Source: Tritrichomonas musculus
Lineage: Eukaryota > Parabasalia > Tritrichomonadida > Tritrichomonadidae
Reading direction: 5' to 3'
NCBI GenBank assembly: GCA_039105265.1
Contig: JAPFFF010000006.1
Location: forward strand, 2,542,001-2,606,000
DNA length: 64,000 bases
The first letter of the stretch is position 1. Every line of letters begins with the position of its first letter. The notes under the pieces are model-generated. The model ran no database searches. It had not been told where the DNA came from and worked only from the letters and a program-made list of their open reading frames with translations. Below are positions 10,802 to 21,141 of the stretch, one piece after another. The translations under genes and the position numbers were made by a program.

Positions 10802-12100
10802 ATGATACGACCTTTAAAAGGCATTGAAAACATATTTTCAAATCCAAATAGCCAAGATAATATATTACTTGGGATTAAGTTTACAGATTCGAAATATGTT
10901 TTACAAGTTGCTGAAAATTTCAAGAAAATTTTTTCAGGATTAAGATTACAAGTTACTGATGGGAAATATTATAGGAAAAAAGAACAAGAAATTCCAATTT
11001 ACAAAATTCCAAATTGGATTCAAGATTGCAAATCTGCGAATCTTTATGTCTTTAATAATCAAATGGTTCCATATACAGAATCACTTGCTTCTCTATCAAT
11101 GAATGATAAAATCCTCGTCGTTAGTTCATCACATGCTTTAAGTGATGGCGGATATATGGTATCAGTATTATCACGCTGCATGGATGATTTTTCACAAGAA
11201 AAAGCCAATAATGAAGCTCCATTATACAGCAGTGATGCTTTTAAAGAAGAATTTAATGAAGCTGAAAAAAAATTTGATAAAAAAATTATTTGGCCAATGG
11301 ACAAATTAACAACATGCAAATACGACACAAATGACTCACATCTAGCTCCACCAGGAACTCAATACATTGAAAATGAGGTAGTCATTCCAGTTGAGAAACT
11401 TGCATGTTATAATAAAAAGACTAAAAAACCACAAAGTTTATCTGATGTTTCTTGTGTTGGCGTTGCAATGTCAATTCTTGCTTTAAACAAAGTTAATCAT
11501 GATATTGACTTTACTTACAATGAGCCTTTGTCGTTAACTGCAATTCTCGATGTTCGAAGGTTTTCTAAAAATAAGTCAAAAATTGATTGGAGATTTGGAA
11601 ATTGTATCGCTCAACCTACAATTAAAGCCGAAGTTACAAAAAACGATACAATTGAAGATGTTGCTAAAAAAATTCGTGATTATATAAATCTTCTCAAGCC
11701 ACATGGCGTTTTTTATTGTGCTGGACATATGAGTGAGCTATTAAATAAACCTCCAAAGGCAATCATTGGTTGCCATTCTGGCATTGGGCCAATTAAATTC
11801 AAAAGACCAATTGTCGATTTTGACTTGAGAGACTGCATTAGACTTACTCCTGGAAAAGGCGATCATGGCGAACAGCATGGAACAATGTTTGGTGTCATTT
11901 CGTACTCTAAAGTGAATGAGTTTAGAAACGATTTATGTTATGTATCTAGAATTTGGCCTTCTTGCATGACAATTGAAAATGGTAAAATTTTATGTGAATC
12001 GTTCAAATATTTCATAACAAAAGTTCCAATTTCTGCTAGTTTTGACAGTGCATTACATGATCTTATTAACTTTCAAAGATCAGTTAAAAAATCATTTTAA
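10802..12100 (+). CDS. HxxxDGG acyltransferase (condensation/alcohol-acyltransferase-like)
   Basis: A 432-residue ORF from a clear ATG. Residues 111-117 read H-A-L-S-D-G-G, the catalytic HxxxDG motif of CoA-dependent acyltransferases of the chloramphenicol-acetyltransferase fold (NRPS condensation domains, PapA5, alcohol acetyltransferases). Before it is the usual strand run V-V-S-S-S, and later come a D-V-R-R-F block and S-G-I-G-P-I, as in the second half of this fold. It is a free-standing single-domain protein with no carrier-protein or adenylation domain nearby. Substrate is unknown. There is no signal peptide, so a cytosolic enzyme is likely. The nearest relatives may be bacterial, which would mean lateral transfer, but a database search is needed to tell. 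Confidence 0.7.
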   Translation: MIRPLKGIENIFSNPNSQDNILLGIKFTDSKYVLQVAENFKKIFSGLRLQVTDGKYYRKKEQEIPIYKIPNWIQDCKSANLYVFNNQMVPYTESLASLSMNDKILVVSSSHALSDGGYMVSVLSRCMDDFSQEKANNEAPLYSSDAFKEEFNEAEKKFDKKIIWPMDKLTTCKYDTNDSHLAPPGTQYIENEVVIPVEKLACYNKKTKKPQSLSDVSCVGVAMSILALNKVNHDIDFTYNEPLSLTAILDVRRFSKNKSKIDWRFGNCIAQPTIKAEVTKNDTIEDVAKKIRDYINLLKPHGVFYCAGHMSELLNKPPKAIIGCHSGIGPIKFKRPIVDFDLRDCIRLTPGKGDHGEQHGTMFGVISYSKVNEFRNDLCYVSRIWPSCMTIENGKILCESFKYFITKVPISASFDSALHDLINFQRSVKKSF

Positions 12101-12165
12101 TTTATTCACTTTTATGAAATAAACAATAAACATTCGACAAATATTTTCATGAAATTTTTTTTTTT

Positions 12166-13043
12166 TAAGGTACAAATCTCATACGTTAAAAATTGAGACA
12201 GGGAACGTTAATTTTTTGAGAAAAGATTGATTCCTCAAAAAGTTCTTTCAAAAAGTTTTTATTTCTCTGATTTATTTCATTTTTTCCGTAAATAATAATA
12301 TAAAATAAATTCAGCATTTAATTTAATAATACCTCCGTCTGTTGTTTCAACTGGTCATGGAATTCTATATGGGATGCACATCCTTATTTCAGATAACATT
12401 ATAATCATCATCATTGATTGATACAAATAAGTTTAATATTAATTCAAATGTTAACATAAGGATGACTTAATTGAATTTATTGTAAAATACATAATTTATT
12501 CTTGTTTTACATTGTTTTGTAGAAATATTTAGAAAACATAATAATAATAATAAATATCGGGCAATCATTGTTATTTATTATAATAAAAAAGAGATATTTA
12601 TTTAGAAACTTAAGAAAGATCAATACTTTCATCAATTTCATGCAATTTTTGCAACAAACCTTCTTGTTGTATTGGAATTCTTTACAATAATCAACAACAG
12701 ATTTACCTTCACTATCTGCTAATTTCAAATCCAATTTATCTTTATAATGATTTAATATTAAATCAAAGTTATCAAATCGTTTATTCTTCAATGCAATGAT
12801 GAGTGGAGTACCGTTTATTTCAAAATCATAACCAGAATCAGTTTTTTCATTACAATCGAATTTCCCAGACTTTATAATTTTGGCCAAAAACTCAGGAGAA
12901 TCGAAAGTAGAAATAACATGCATTATATTTATTCCACTTAAATCAAATTCTCTGATGTCAATTTAAACTATTTCAGAGACATGCAACTATTCAAATAATA
13001 AACGTTTTCTTATTCAAAAAATAACGTACTGGATTTGTACCTT
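12166..13043. mobile_element. Possible inverted-repeat element enclosing an ankyrin fragment
   Basis: The left end reads AAGGTACAAATC and then TACGTTA (12166-12187 region). The reverse complement of the right end (13021-13043) reads AAGGTACAAATC, then TACGTTA, with two or three mismatches between. The arms fall off quickly after about 25 bases. No target duplication is clear, because the left flank is a T run. It may be a small non-autonomous DNA element that carries or has inserted around an ankyrin gene piece; a chance inverted repeat in AT-rich DNA is less likely but possible. Confidence 0.4.
12507..12923 (-). pseudogene. Short ankyrin-repeat ORF, 3' end of a larger family gene
   Basis: From an ATG at 12923, 138 residues. 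One ankyrin unit is clear (N-G-T-P-L-I-I-A-L-K-N-K-R-F-D), followed by the family's end block (E-G-K-S-V-V-D-Y-C-K-E-F). The last about 40 residues are I/F/N-rich and translate AT-rich DNA, so the native end is probably earlier. The DUF3447 part that normally precedes is missing. The ORF lies within the inverted repeats at 12166-13043. Confidence 0.5.
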
Positions 13044-14097
13044 AAAGCTCAATTTTTTCTAATTAATTCTTTTTAACTTATTGTGGTAAATAAAACTATG
13101 CCACAAAAATTAGTTAGTTTTTCCTTCTGTAAACTATACAATTATTATTTTGTAAACCATACAAAAACGAACTGAGTTTTGATTCGACTCAATTTCATAG
13201 AAAATTTATGCTTTTAAATGGATGGATTTTGCTAAAATTAAATGTTTAAAATGCGATTTTTTTCTATTAACTAATAATTCTGAATGAATATAATTGTATC
13301 TTGCCAACTTGGAGAACAACTGTATGAATCAACATTTGAAATAAAATTCAATGTAAATTTGGAGCGATAATATTGGTCAAACGAAATATACATTCAAAAT
13401 AATCAATGAAAATTGAAAGGTGTATCCAAGATTGAATTAAAGAGTCCATTTTGGCGATTTTGGATCCTCAAATTCTCTCAAAAAATAACGAACAAAAATG
13501 AGTATCCATTGGATACTTTTTGAATACAAACTCGTTTGGACACAAAAGCCTAGGTTTCATATGAATATCATTCTACTCAAAAAAATTGTATCAGTTTTAT
13601 TTAATCCAAAATTGGTTTTCTCACTTTTTTTGATATTGAATTTAAATATATTTTTTTGTTTCTTCTTTTGTTCATTTATGAATATAATAATGTAGTAATT
13701 GTTTTATAAACATAAATAAATATCATGATATAAAAATAAATCGAATATTTCTTTTAAGTATCTAGTTATAACTAGATCATTAAGGTAACTCGAATATAAT
13801 TTATATCAACATAAATTTAGCAAATAATATTATACATATTTATGATAAAATAATGAATTCATTGAATGAATTTTTGATATAATAAATTATTACATCAAAA
13901 ATTGATGTATTAAATAGTAATTGTTTATACTATCGAAAAAAATAATAATGTATTAAACAGTAATATAAGATAAAAAATCATTATATAAAAATATAAAACC
14001 ATTTTTTATTGCGACCGTTTAGATGTGCACATCCGTAAAATTTTAAACTTTTTCAATATATTTATAAAAAATTACCTTTTTTTCATCTTTGCATTTA
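13044..14097. other. AT-rich intergenic stretch with a dispersed repeat
   Basis: Bases 13484-13562 resemble the reverse complement of about 27735-27822, sharing ACGAACAAAA, ACTTTTTGAAT and GGACACAAAAGCCTAG in the same order, so this is a dispersed repeat. A small ORF at 13498-13695 over it is F-rich and not convincing. An AAACTTTTTCAATA motif at 14045-14058 lies about 40 bases before the next gene. Confidence 0.4.
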
Positions 14098-15330
14098 ATG
14101 GAAAGCTATATCGCTGATAAGAAAAGGCTTTACACTACTGTTCTCGAATTTCTTGAAAATTCAGATGAGAATTTTGACGATACAACGAATGAAAAATGCT
14201 TTGAAAGATTATCTCCAATTATCAAGAAGCAAGTTGAAGATGAAGCTTTTGAAAACATGGAAGACGTTTTGCGAATCATCAAAAATATCAGTGACGAACA
14301 CCACCGTGATACAACTTTCATCGCCAGAACTAAACAATTTCTTCTTCATTATAAATACCAAATCAAACAGACCTTGTCAAATGAAGAAATCTTCTATATT
14401 TTTGAAGACAACAAATTACTCGTTCATTTTCTATTGAAGAAAGACATCATAAGACTGACGGATAAGATTTGTGAAGCGATGATGAATAAACAAGAACCTA
14501 ACGGTAACCGTTACTGTCACTTTTTCTATCCAGAGCTTGAACAATTTTTAGGAGAAGCGAAAATGAAATTCGTCAAAAACGAACTTTTAAATAAGTCACC
14601 AAATATTTTTGACAATTATGACATGAAGCGCGAAGAAGGCGAGAATGACTCACACATTTGCTCAATGATACGAAACGATTCAGTTGAAGAATTCATTTCA
14701 TATGTGACTCGCAGTAACTATTCACTTTCAAGCCAAATTACACCATCAATTTTTGAGACCAATCCATTCTTACTCGAACGAAATGATACGACACTGATTG
14801 AATATTCAGCTTTCTTTGGTTCGATTCAAATTTTTCAATATTTGATGATGAGTGAAGCCAAATTGACATCATCGCTGTGGCTTTATGCGATTCATTCAAA
14901 AAATGCAGAACTGATTAATTGGCTTGAAACAAAGAATGTTTGTCCAACAAAATTCGATAACGAAAATGAAGAAGAATTAAATGAAGCAAATAACGAATAT
15001 TTGAGATGCTTTATTGAATCAATTAAATGTCATCACAATGATTTCGCTGAGTACATCCAAAATAATTTTCTGTTTCAAGAAGAAAAAGATCCAAAACGAA
15101 ACGAATTGATTATTTGTAATTGCATAAAATATCATAATTACTATTATTTTGAAACAGAAACTATTAAAGATCATGGATTCTTCTATTTAGGATTTTATAA
15201 ATATAACGAACTTTTCAACCTTTTATTAAAAGAGAAAGAGGAAGAAAATGAAATAAAAATTATTCGAATCACAAATATTTTGATGAAGAACTCATTTCAG
15301 CGACATCAATTCAATAAGATAACTTCATAA
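14098..15330 (+). CDS. DUF3447 (ankyrin-superfamily) protein, N-terminal part of a composite gene
   Basis: I start this at the ATG at 14098 (M-E-S-Y-I-A-D-K). It is close kin of the gene at 7442-8581: helical N-terminal part, H-F-F-Y-P-E-L-E-Q-F, K-R-E-E-G-E-N-D-S-H-I-C, T-L-I-E-Y-S-A-F-F-G-S-I-Q-I, S-S-L-W-L-Y-A-I-H-S and C-H-H-N-D-F. After an E/K-rich stretch (K-E-K-E-E-E-N-E) the frame closes at 15330. An ankyrin-TpLRR frame begins about 120 bases later with no ATG, as at the other composite loci. No GT dinucleotide lies between the end of the conserved DUF3447 residues and the stop, so a simple GT-AG intron cannot join the two. Either the locus is broken or the joining is unusual. Confidence 0.85.
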   Translation: MESYIADKKRLYTTVLEFLENSDENFDDTTNEKCFERLSPIIKKQVEDEAFENMEDVLRIIKNISDEHHRDTTFIARTKQFLLHYKYQIKQTLSNEEIFYIFEDNKLLVHFLLKKDIIRLTDKICEAMMNKQEPNGNRYCHFFYPELEQFLGEAKMKFVKNELLNKSPNIFDNYDMKREEGENDSHICSMIRNDSVEEFISYVTRSNYSLSSQITPSIFETNPFLLERNDTTLIEYSAFFGSIQIFQYLMMSEAKLTSSLWLYAIHSKNAELINWLETKNVCPTKFDNENEEELNEANNEYLRCFIESIKCHHNDFAEYIQNNFLFQEEKDPKRNELIICNCIKYHNYYYFETETIKDHGFFYLGFYKYNELFNLLLKEKEEENEIKIIRITNILMKNSFQRHQFNKITS

Positions 15331-15449
15331 AATATTTTTATTCTGTTCGATAAATAAATATTTTATGGTATTTCAAATATTGAATATTTTTATAACATTC
15401 ATCAACATCAGTTTTTTTTTTACAAAGTTTCATATTTTTTTTTTATAAA

Positions 15450-16808
15450 AGAGCATTCCAAAAAGCAGCCAGAAATAATGACGTTGAAGTTATTTATTTT
15501 TTGTTATTAAAAGAAAATGTAATACCCAATTGTTTTTTCAGTAGAAAAACCAATTTAAAACAAATATTAATTCCATCATCTGTGACTTTAATTAGAAATT
15601 GTGCTTTCGATGGATGTTCATCATTAACACAAATATCAATTCCATCATCTGTAACTTCAATTGGAAAATATGTTTTCAGAGGATGTTCATCATTAACACA
15701 AATATCAATTCCACCATCTGTAACTTCAATTGGAGGATCAGTTTTCGATGGATGTTCATCATTAACACAAATATCTATTCCACCATCTGTAACTTCAATT
15801 GGAGATTCTGCTTTCAGAGGATGTTCATCATTAACACAAATATCTATTCCATCATCTGTAACTTCAATTGGAGATTATGCTTTCTATGGATGTTCATCAT
15901 TAACACAAATATCAATTCCATCATCTGTAACTTCAATTGGAGAATGTGCTTTTTTTAAATGTTCATCATTAACACAAATATCAATTCCATCATCTGTAAC
16001 TTCAATTGGAGAATATGCTTTTTCTGAATGTTCATCATTAACACAAATATCAATTCCATCATCTGTCACTTCAATTGGAGATTTTGCTTTCTTTGGATGT
16101 TCATCATTAACACAAATATCAATTCCATCATCTGTCACTTCAATTGGAAATTCTGCTTTCTTTGGATGTTCATCATTAACACAAATATCAATTCCATCAT
16201 CTGTCACTTCAATTGGAAATTCTGCTTTCGATGGATGTTCATCATTAACACAAATATCTATTCCACCATCTGTGACTTCAATTGGAAAATATGCTTTCTT
16301 TGGATGTTCATCATTAACACAAATATCAATTCCATCATCTGTAACTTCAATTGGAGAATATGCTTTCTTTGGATGTTCATCATTAACACAAATATCAATT
16401 CCATCATCTGTCACTTCAATTGGAGATTTTGCTTTCGATGGATGTTCATCATTAACACAAATATCAATTCCATCATCTGTCACTTCAATTGGAAATTGTG
16501 CTTTCGATGGATGTTCATCATTAACACAAATATCAATTCCATCATCTGTCACTTCAATTGGAAATTCTGCTTTCCTTGGATGTTCATCATTAACACAAAT
16601 ATCAATTCCATCATCTGTCACTTCAATTGGAAATTCTGCTTTCCTTGGATGTTCATCATTAACACAAATATCAATTCCATCATCTGTGACTTCAATTGGA
16701 AGTTATGCTTTCTTTAAATGTTCATCATTAAGACAAATATCAATTCCGTCATTTATTGATTTAAGAAATCTCTGGATACCATCAACAGCAATAGTCACAA
16801 CATATTGA
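15450..16808 (+). CDS. Ankyrin unit plus 17-unit TpLRR array (downstream part of a composite gene)
   Basis: The frame is open from 15396 and has no ATG. It begins with an ankyrin-like unit (A-F-Q-K-A-A-R-N-N-D-V-E-V-I-Y-F-L-L) and goes directly into 17 copies of a 23-residue TpLRR unit, C-S-S-L-T-Q-I-S-I-P-S-S-V-T-S-I-G-x-x-A-F-x-G. The 69-bp DNA units are nearly identical from about 15580 to 16720; almost all change falls in the two residues after the S-I-G, and the two after A-F. The end is F-I-D-L-R-N-L-W-I-P-S-T-A-I-V-T-T-Y, similar to the end of the gene at 3-3815. No membrane segment. Frames on both strands stay open across the array only because of its repeats. Confidence 0.8.
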   Translation, partial: RAFQKAARNNDVEVIYFLLLKENVIPNCFFSRKTNLKQILIPSSVTLIRNCAFDGCSSLTQISIPSSVTSIGKYVFRGCSSLTQISIPPSVTSIGGSVFDGCSSLTQISIPPSVTSIGDSAFRGCSSLTQISIPSSVTSIGDYAFYGCSSLTQISIPSSVTSIGECAFFKCSSLTQISIPSSVTSIGEYAFSECSSLTQISIPSSVTSIGDFAFFGCSSLTQISIPSSVTSIGNSAFFGCSSLTQISIPSSVTSIGNSAFDGCSSLTQISIPPSVTSIGKYAFFGCSSLTQISIPSSVTSIGEYAFFGCSSLTQISIPSSVTSIGDFAFDGCSSLTQISIPSSVTSIGNCAFDGCSSLTQISIPSSVTSIGNSAFLGCSSLTQISIPSSVTSIGNSAFLGCSSLTQISIPSSVTSIGSYAFFKCSSLRQISIPSFIDLRNLWIPSTAIVTTY

Positions 16809-18072
16809 TTAATAAATAAAAATTATATTTTTCTTTTTTTTTACATTTTATATTTTATCATTTGAAAACATTCAAAAGTTCGTTATAATTCTATCCAATT
16901 TTGTTATCTAGCCTTTCTATAAAACTAGCCTTTCTATAAAACTTGAGAGCCACTCTCAATTTTCAATAAAAATTGAATAGATGGCTCTCAAATTTTTAAT
17001 TTTTTATTTTATATCAAGAACCATTAACAAATATTGAGCAATTTTACCAATATTATAAAAGTATTTTTAATTCTCATTTAATTAAACATGGGAATTGGAA
17101 GATTTTTGATATTTAGCTCTAAATATTATTATTATATAATATGGCGATAAAAAAAAAAAAAAGAAAATTTGAGTGTTACATTAATATTATCAACTTAATA
17201 TGTGTATTATTATTCAAAATATCATTTTCATATAAAAAAATGTTTTCGAAATATTAATTGACATTAAATAGAATTTTGTCCCTACAATTCATTCGCACTA
17301 ATATACTGTTTTGCTGTTGAGCTATCTTTGATTGAATACAACAATGCATATTTGCTCCTGTCTTGCTTAATAAAAAATTTCCACACATTATGCAACGATA
17401 AATGAAGACATAATGTTTACTATCACTTATAAGAGTCTGAAATTTGGAGAACGTAAGATCAAAACTGTTTTTGTAAAACGTATCTAATAAAGAATTGTGC
17501 AAATAATAAAAATTATTTGTATTGAAAAATGACCAAATATGAATACAATTTATGGCTCTCAAATTTTCAAGAACTTTTTGAATAAATTGAGATGTACGAT
17601 ACGGCCACCTCTATATTTTTTTTTTTTTTTTTTTTTATTTTTTTTATTTTCTCATGATAAAATCGATATCACAAATCTTTGTTAATGAATATAATGTTTT
17701 TACATTTGTGAAATTTTATTTATAGCAATAATATTATAAACATTCTATTTATTCATAGATATCAGATTAATACTTTTCAAATATTGAGATTTTATAAATA
17801 AATGGATATTTATTTATTAATAATATTTAATTATATATAAAAATAATAACTTTTATTTTAGAAATATTTGTTACATATCAATATATATTTATTTTTGATA
17901 ATTTTGCACAAAACTATTAAATTCAGAATTATATTTGAATGATCTCATAGAATCCGACACACTATTTGTTAGAATTTTCGAGAAAAATAAAATTTTTAAT
18001 AAAAACTAACTTTGAGACAAATAAATTAGTATTATTTTGAAATTTTAGGCCCAGGGCCGAAAATTTTTGACG
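16809..18072. other. AT-rich stretch with small hairpins and a doubtful ORF
   Basis: Bases 16911-16942 hold CTAGCCTTTCTATAAAA twice in tandem. Bases 16963-17000 form a hairpin with TTGAGAGCCA at one end and TGGCTCTCAA at the other; a third copy, TGGCTCTCAAATTTTCAA, is at 17552-17569. These may mark a decayed inverted-repeat element between about 16960 and 17570. Inside it, 17254-17562 (minus, no ATG) encodes 102 residues with a C-x-x-C...H-x-C arrangement (Y-R-C-I-M-C); this could be a zinc-finger remnant of a transposase but is weak. A run of about 25 T is at 17613-17637. Confidence 0.3.
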
Positions 18073-18870
18073 TTAAGATTTCGCCAATGAATAAAAAAAT
18101 TCCGCCAGTACCAGCAAAATATGCCTTGGAGGAATCATTATATCAATTAAACTATTTTCAATCAAAGAAGATACAAATAAATAATGATGATTAATACAGG
18201 TAATATGAAGAGGTGTATTACCATTTTCACCAACAATGTTTGGATCACAATTTGCTTTTAATAAAGCTTCATTCATTTATGGTTCAAATTGCTTCAATTG
18301 TGCTAATATATGAAGAGCTGTTGATCCAGATTCATTTTGTTCATTAATGCCGATTGAATTTGGATGTATTTCTTCATATTTACAAAGAACTTCAATCAAT
18401 TTAAACTTGGCTAATTGACATGCATAATGTAATGCTGTATTACCAAATTTATCTTTTGCATTTATTATACAGCCATCTTTTTCAATTAATGATTGAACTA
18501 CCTCTTCGTTTGTGCCATAAATGACTGCATAATGAAGAGGCGTTTTTTGTTCAACATCGACTAAATTGATGTTAATTGTTTCTGACTTTAACATTTCTTT
18601 CAGTAAATCAATCACTTGATTCTTGCAAATAAAGTGTAACAAAGTTATTTTTTCTTTATTATTATTGTCATTTATGTCAAATGACAAATTTTGTACAATA
18701 AACTTCAATATTCTATAATGACCTTTATCATTTAAATCATTAATACTAACATTTGTTGTTATTGACTTTTTATAGGTATTCATAAACATATTACAAGAGG
18801 TGCCATATAAAAAAAACTCAAATTTTAAGCCACAAAGAAGAACCCATTTTCTCTGTTTAACTTTTTTCAT
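18073..18870 (-). pseudogene. Ankyrin-repeat protein with one in-frame stop
   Basis: From an ATG at 18870 about six ankyrin units are read, for example T-L-L-H-F-I-C-K-N-Q, K-T-P-L-H-Y-A-V-I-Y-G, N-T-A-L-H-Y-A-C-Q-L and S-T-A-L-H-I-L-A-Q-L. A TAA at 18277-18279 interrupts, then the next codon is an ATG and the same frame goes on with G-N-T-P-L-H-I-T-C-I-N to 18073. Here the repeats follow each other without AT-rich spacers, unlike the DUF3447-linked ankyrin blocks elsewhere in the window. It is either a gene cut by one nonsense change or two ORFs split by it. Codon use is normal on both sides of the stop, so the change looks recent. Confidence 0.6.
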
Positions 18871-19051
18871 TAATTTAACTCTATTTTATTTGATATTCAA
18901 ATCCTTATTCAAATATTACTTATTAATACTTTTTTTATGAAATTAAATAAATTAAAATTAAATTTGTTATATGATTTATACTTGAAAGATAGAACATTCA
19001 TCGAATATAGAGTAAAGTTTTTGCAAACTTAAAAAAAGTATCAGAATATAA

Positions 19052-21020
19052 TACCCCCGAATCTCTACAAGTGAGAAAATTTTTTCACGTTTTTTTTGTT
19101 AACAAAAAATCCAAAAAATTTTAATAAGTTAACAATTTTTTAAAATGATAACTTAACATTATTTTAAATAATAATTTCCTAACAAGCCTATAAATAGATA
19201 TGTTAAATACATCTCTATTATATATAAACAATAAATATATCAAATAAATAACAAAATTTCATCATTTTATTTTATATAAAGTGCTTTTTTTAATTGTTCT
19301 CTACTTTTTTTTACTTTTTGCTATTCAACTTTTTTGTTTTTACGTGTTTAGCTCAGGTTAAATTTTATGTGCAAATATTCAAGTTAGGTTCTGCATTTAA
19401 AACAATCTTTTTTTATCCAAATTTCATGTATGCGTTCAATACAACAGTCTATGCTGCTTTTTACTTCATATTTTCATAAATATTCTTACATTTCATTCAA
19501 ATTTAATTTACTAATAGCAACCATATCAATTTTATTTATTCATTTAATTCTACTACTAACTCCAATATACATGGGAGGAGAGTCATTCTCGTATCTCTTT
19601 TAATTCTTCTAAAAAATTACAAATAATATAATATTCCAGGGAAAAGTACAAAATTTTTGATTTTTGTTTTAATAGTTGCAGACACCTTTAAAGCAACTTT
19701 ATATTTTCTCATATAAATTTGCATGAAATTTAAAGCCGAGTAAAATATTTGGAATTTATTATCAGAGAAAACAAAAATTAAAAATTCCGAACGTTGATAA
19801 ATATATAAATAGAGAACACTAGTGGCGAAAATTATTTATCCGTATGCGAAATTTTCCTAATCCTTTCATTTGAATAAAATATTAAAATAATTAAATTTTC
19901 ACCTCTTTTTTTTTTCCCTTCATTTTATCTATACTCAAGCACCTTGGCATGTTGTTAATAAATATGAAATTCATTAATTGAAATCTTTCTTCTTTCTTTA
20001 GTTATTAGTCATTCTTATTTTTTGTACGTTATTTGTTTCAATTATCTCTCTCAATTTCATTCAAATTTAATTCGTTAAAATTTTTTTAAATAACGTACAA
20101 AAATTTTCTCACTTGTAGAGATTCGGGGATAGGGGGTTTAACCGTTCGTAAACTGTCAGAAAATAAAAAAAGTAAGATATTTCATAACAAAATTGATATT
20201 TATACTAATTATATTTAATAATTATTAATTAAAATCTCAAATATAAAATCCGTCTATAGGAACCTGTAATTTTGATGAATGATAAAATTCAATAGTGCCC
20301 TATTCAATTAATATGAAATAATATTATTCATTTTTTTCATTGTAAACTAAATAAAAATACAATATTATGATCAAATTAATATTTTAGATAAAAGAATGAT
20401 ATAATTATAGAAAATATTTTCTAAATATTAAAGTTTTTTGGAAAATTTGCATTATTTGATTAATATATAAATAATTAAAGATTTATTAATATATAATGAA
20501 TTTTCATTACATTTAATTTTTAAATATTTTTTTATTTTATTTCAAGAGCACTTTTTCTTCAAGATATTTCCAGAGATTTGGAAAAATTATAAATTCATTA
20601 ATGAAGTGATTTTGAATTCTTGACTTCATTAATAAATTATAAATTCATTAGTGAAGTGATTTTGAATTCATAATTTCATTTACTTTTATTATTACGGTTC
20701 ATTTTCTATTTTGCTCTTCCAATTAGTATTTTAATATTATATTTTAAAAAATATAAATGAAATAGGCTATCTATATTTTGATAGAAATTTTTATAACTAT
20801 ATCTAATTTTAACATTTGAAAAAGTTTTTATCTCTCAGAAAAATAAAAAATGAATTTTTTAATGTTAGTATATATATTTTTTAATACTTATGGTATTTAT
20901 ATATATAAATATTAATATAGTATAATAATATATTATTTATTTAATAAAATTTATCTTTTTTAATCTTAATGAAATTTTTTGACACTTTACGAACGGTTAA
21001 ACCCCCTATATTCGGGGGTA
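19052..21020. mobile_element. Inverted-repeat DNA element A (about 1080 bp without the inner insertion)
   Basis: The left end at 19052 reads TACCCCCGAATCTCTACAAG and continues TGAGAAAATTTTT. The right end, read in reverse from 21020 and skipping the inner element, gives the same about 32 bases with no mismatch. The flanks allow a TA target duplication (TA next to CCCCC on both sides), as in Tc1/mariner-type insertion, but the TA may be part of the repeat. No transposase gene is seen; a small ORF at 19294-19479 is F-rich and unconvincing. This is a plain non-autonomous DNA element whose right terminus is split by element B. Confidence 0.7.
20129..21009. mobile_element. Inverted-repeat DNA element B, inserted in element A
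   Basis: The left end at 20129 reads ATAGGGGGTTTAACCGTTCG; the reverse complement of the right end ending at 21009 reads the same, and the match goes on to about 30 bases with two mismatches. It is flanked on both sides by the exact 8-bp repeat ATTCGGGG (20121-20128 and 21010-21017), which is a duplication of element A's terminus. An 8-bp duplication fits hAT-type insertion. There is no coding sequence in the 881 bp, so it is non-autonomous. With one copy of ATTCGGGG removed, element A's right end is perfect, which shows the order of events. Confidence 0.8.
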
Positions 21021-21141
21021 AGTATTATTGTTTATTTTTTTTTTGGAAAATCTCATTATTTCAATTTTTATAAATAATTCAACTGATTTAAAGTATTAAA
21101 AACATTAAATAATAAAAGATTTAGGACTTTGGGCTAAACTT

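Noticed and set aside
13498-13695. Small ORF of 65 residues
   Set aside because: It overlies a dispersed repeat and is F/L/I-rich as expected of AT-rich non-coding DNA.
15884-16621. Long antisense ORF (245 residues) and plus-strand ORFs in another frame across the LRR array
   Set aside because: The 69-bp unit is divisible by three and has no stops in these frames, so they stay open by repetition. The translated units have no family likeness.
17254-17562. Possible zinc-finger gene of 102 residues
   Set aside because: No ATG, weak codon pattern and only a loose C-x-x-C...H-x-C arrangement; mentioned only within the region entry.
19294-19479. ORF inside element A as a transposase remnant
   Set aside because: 61 residues, mostly F, no acidic triad or DNA-binding motif.
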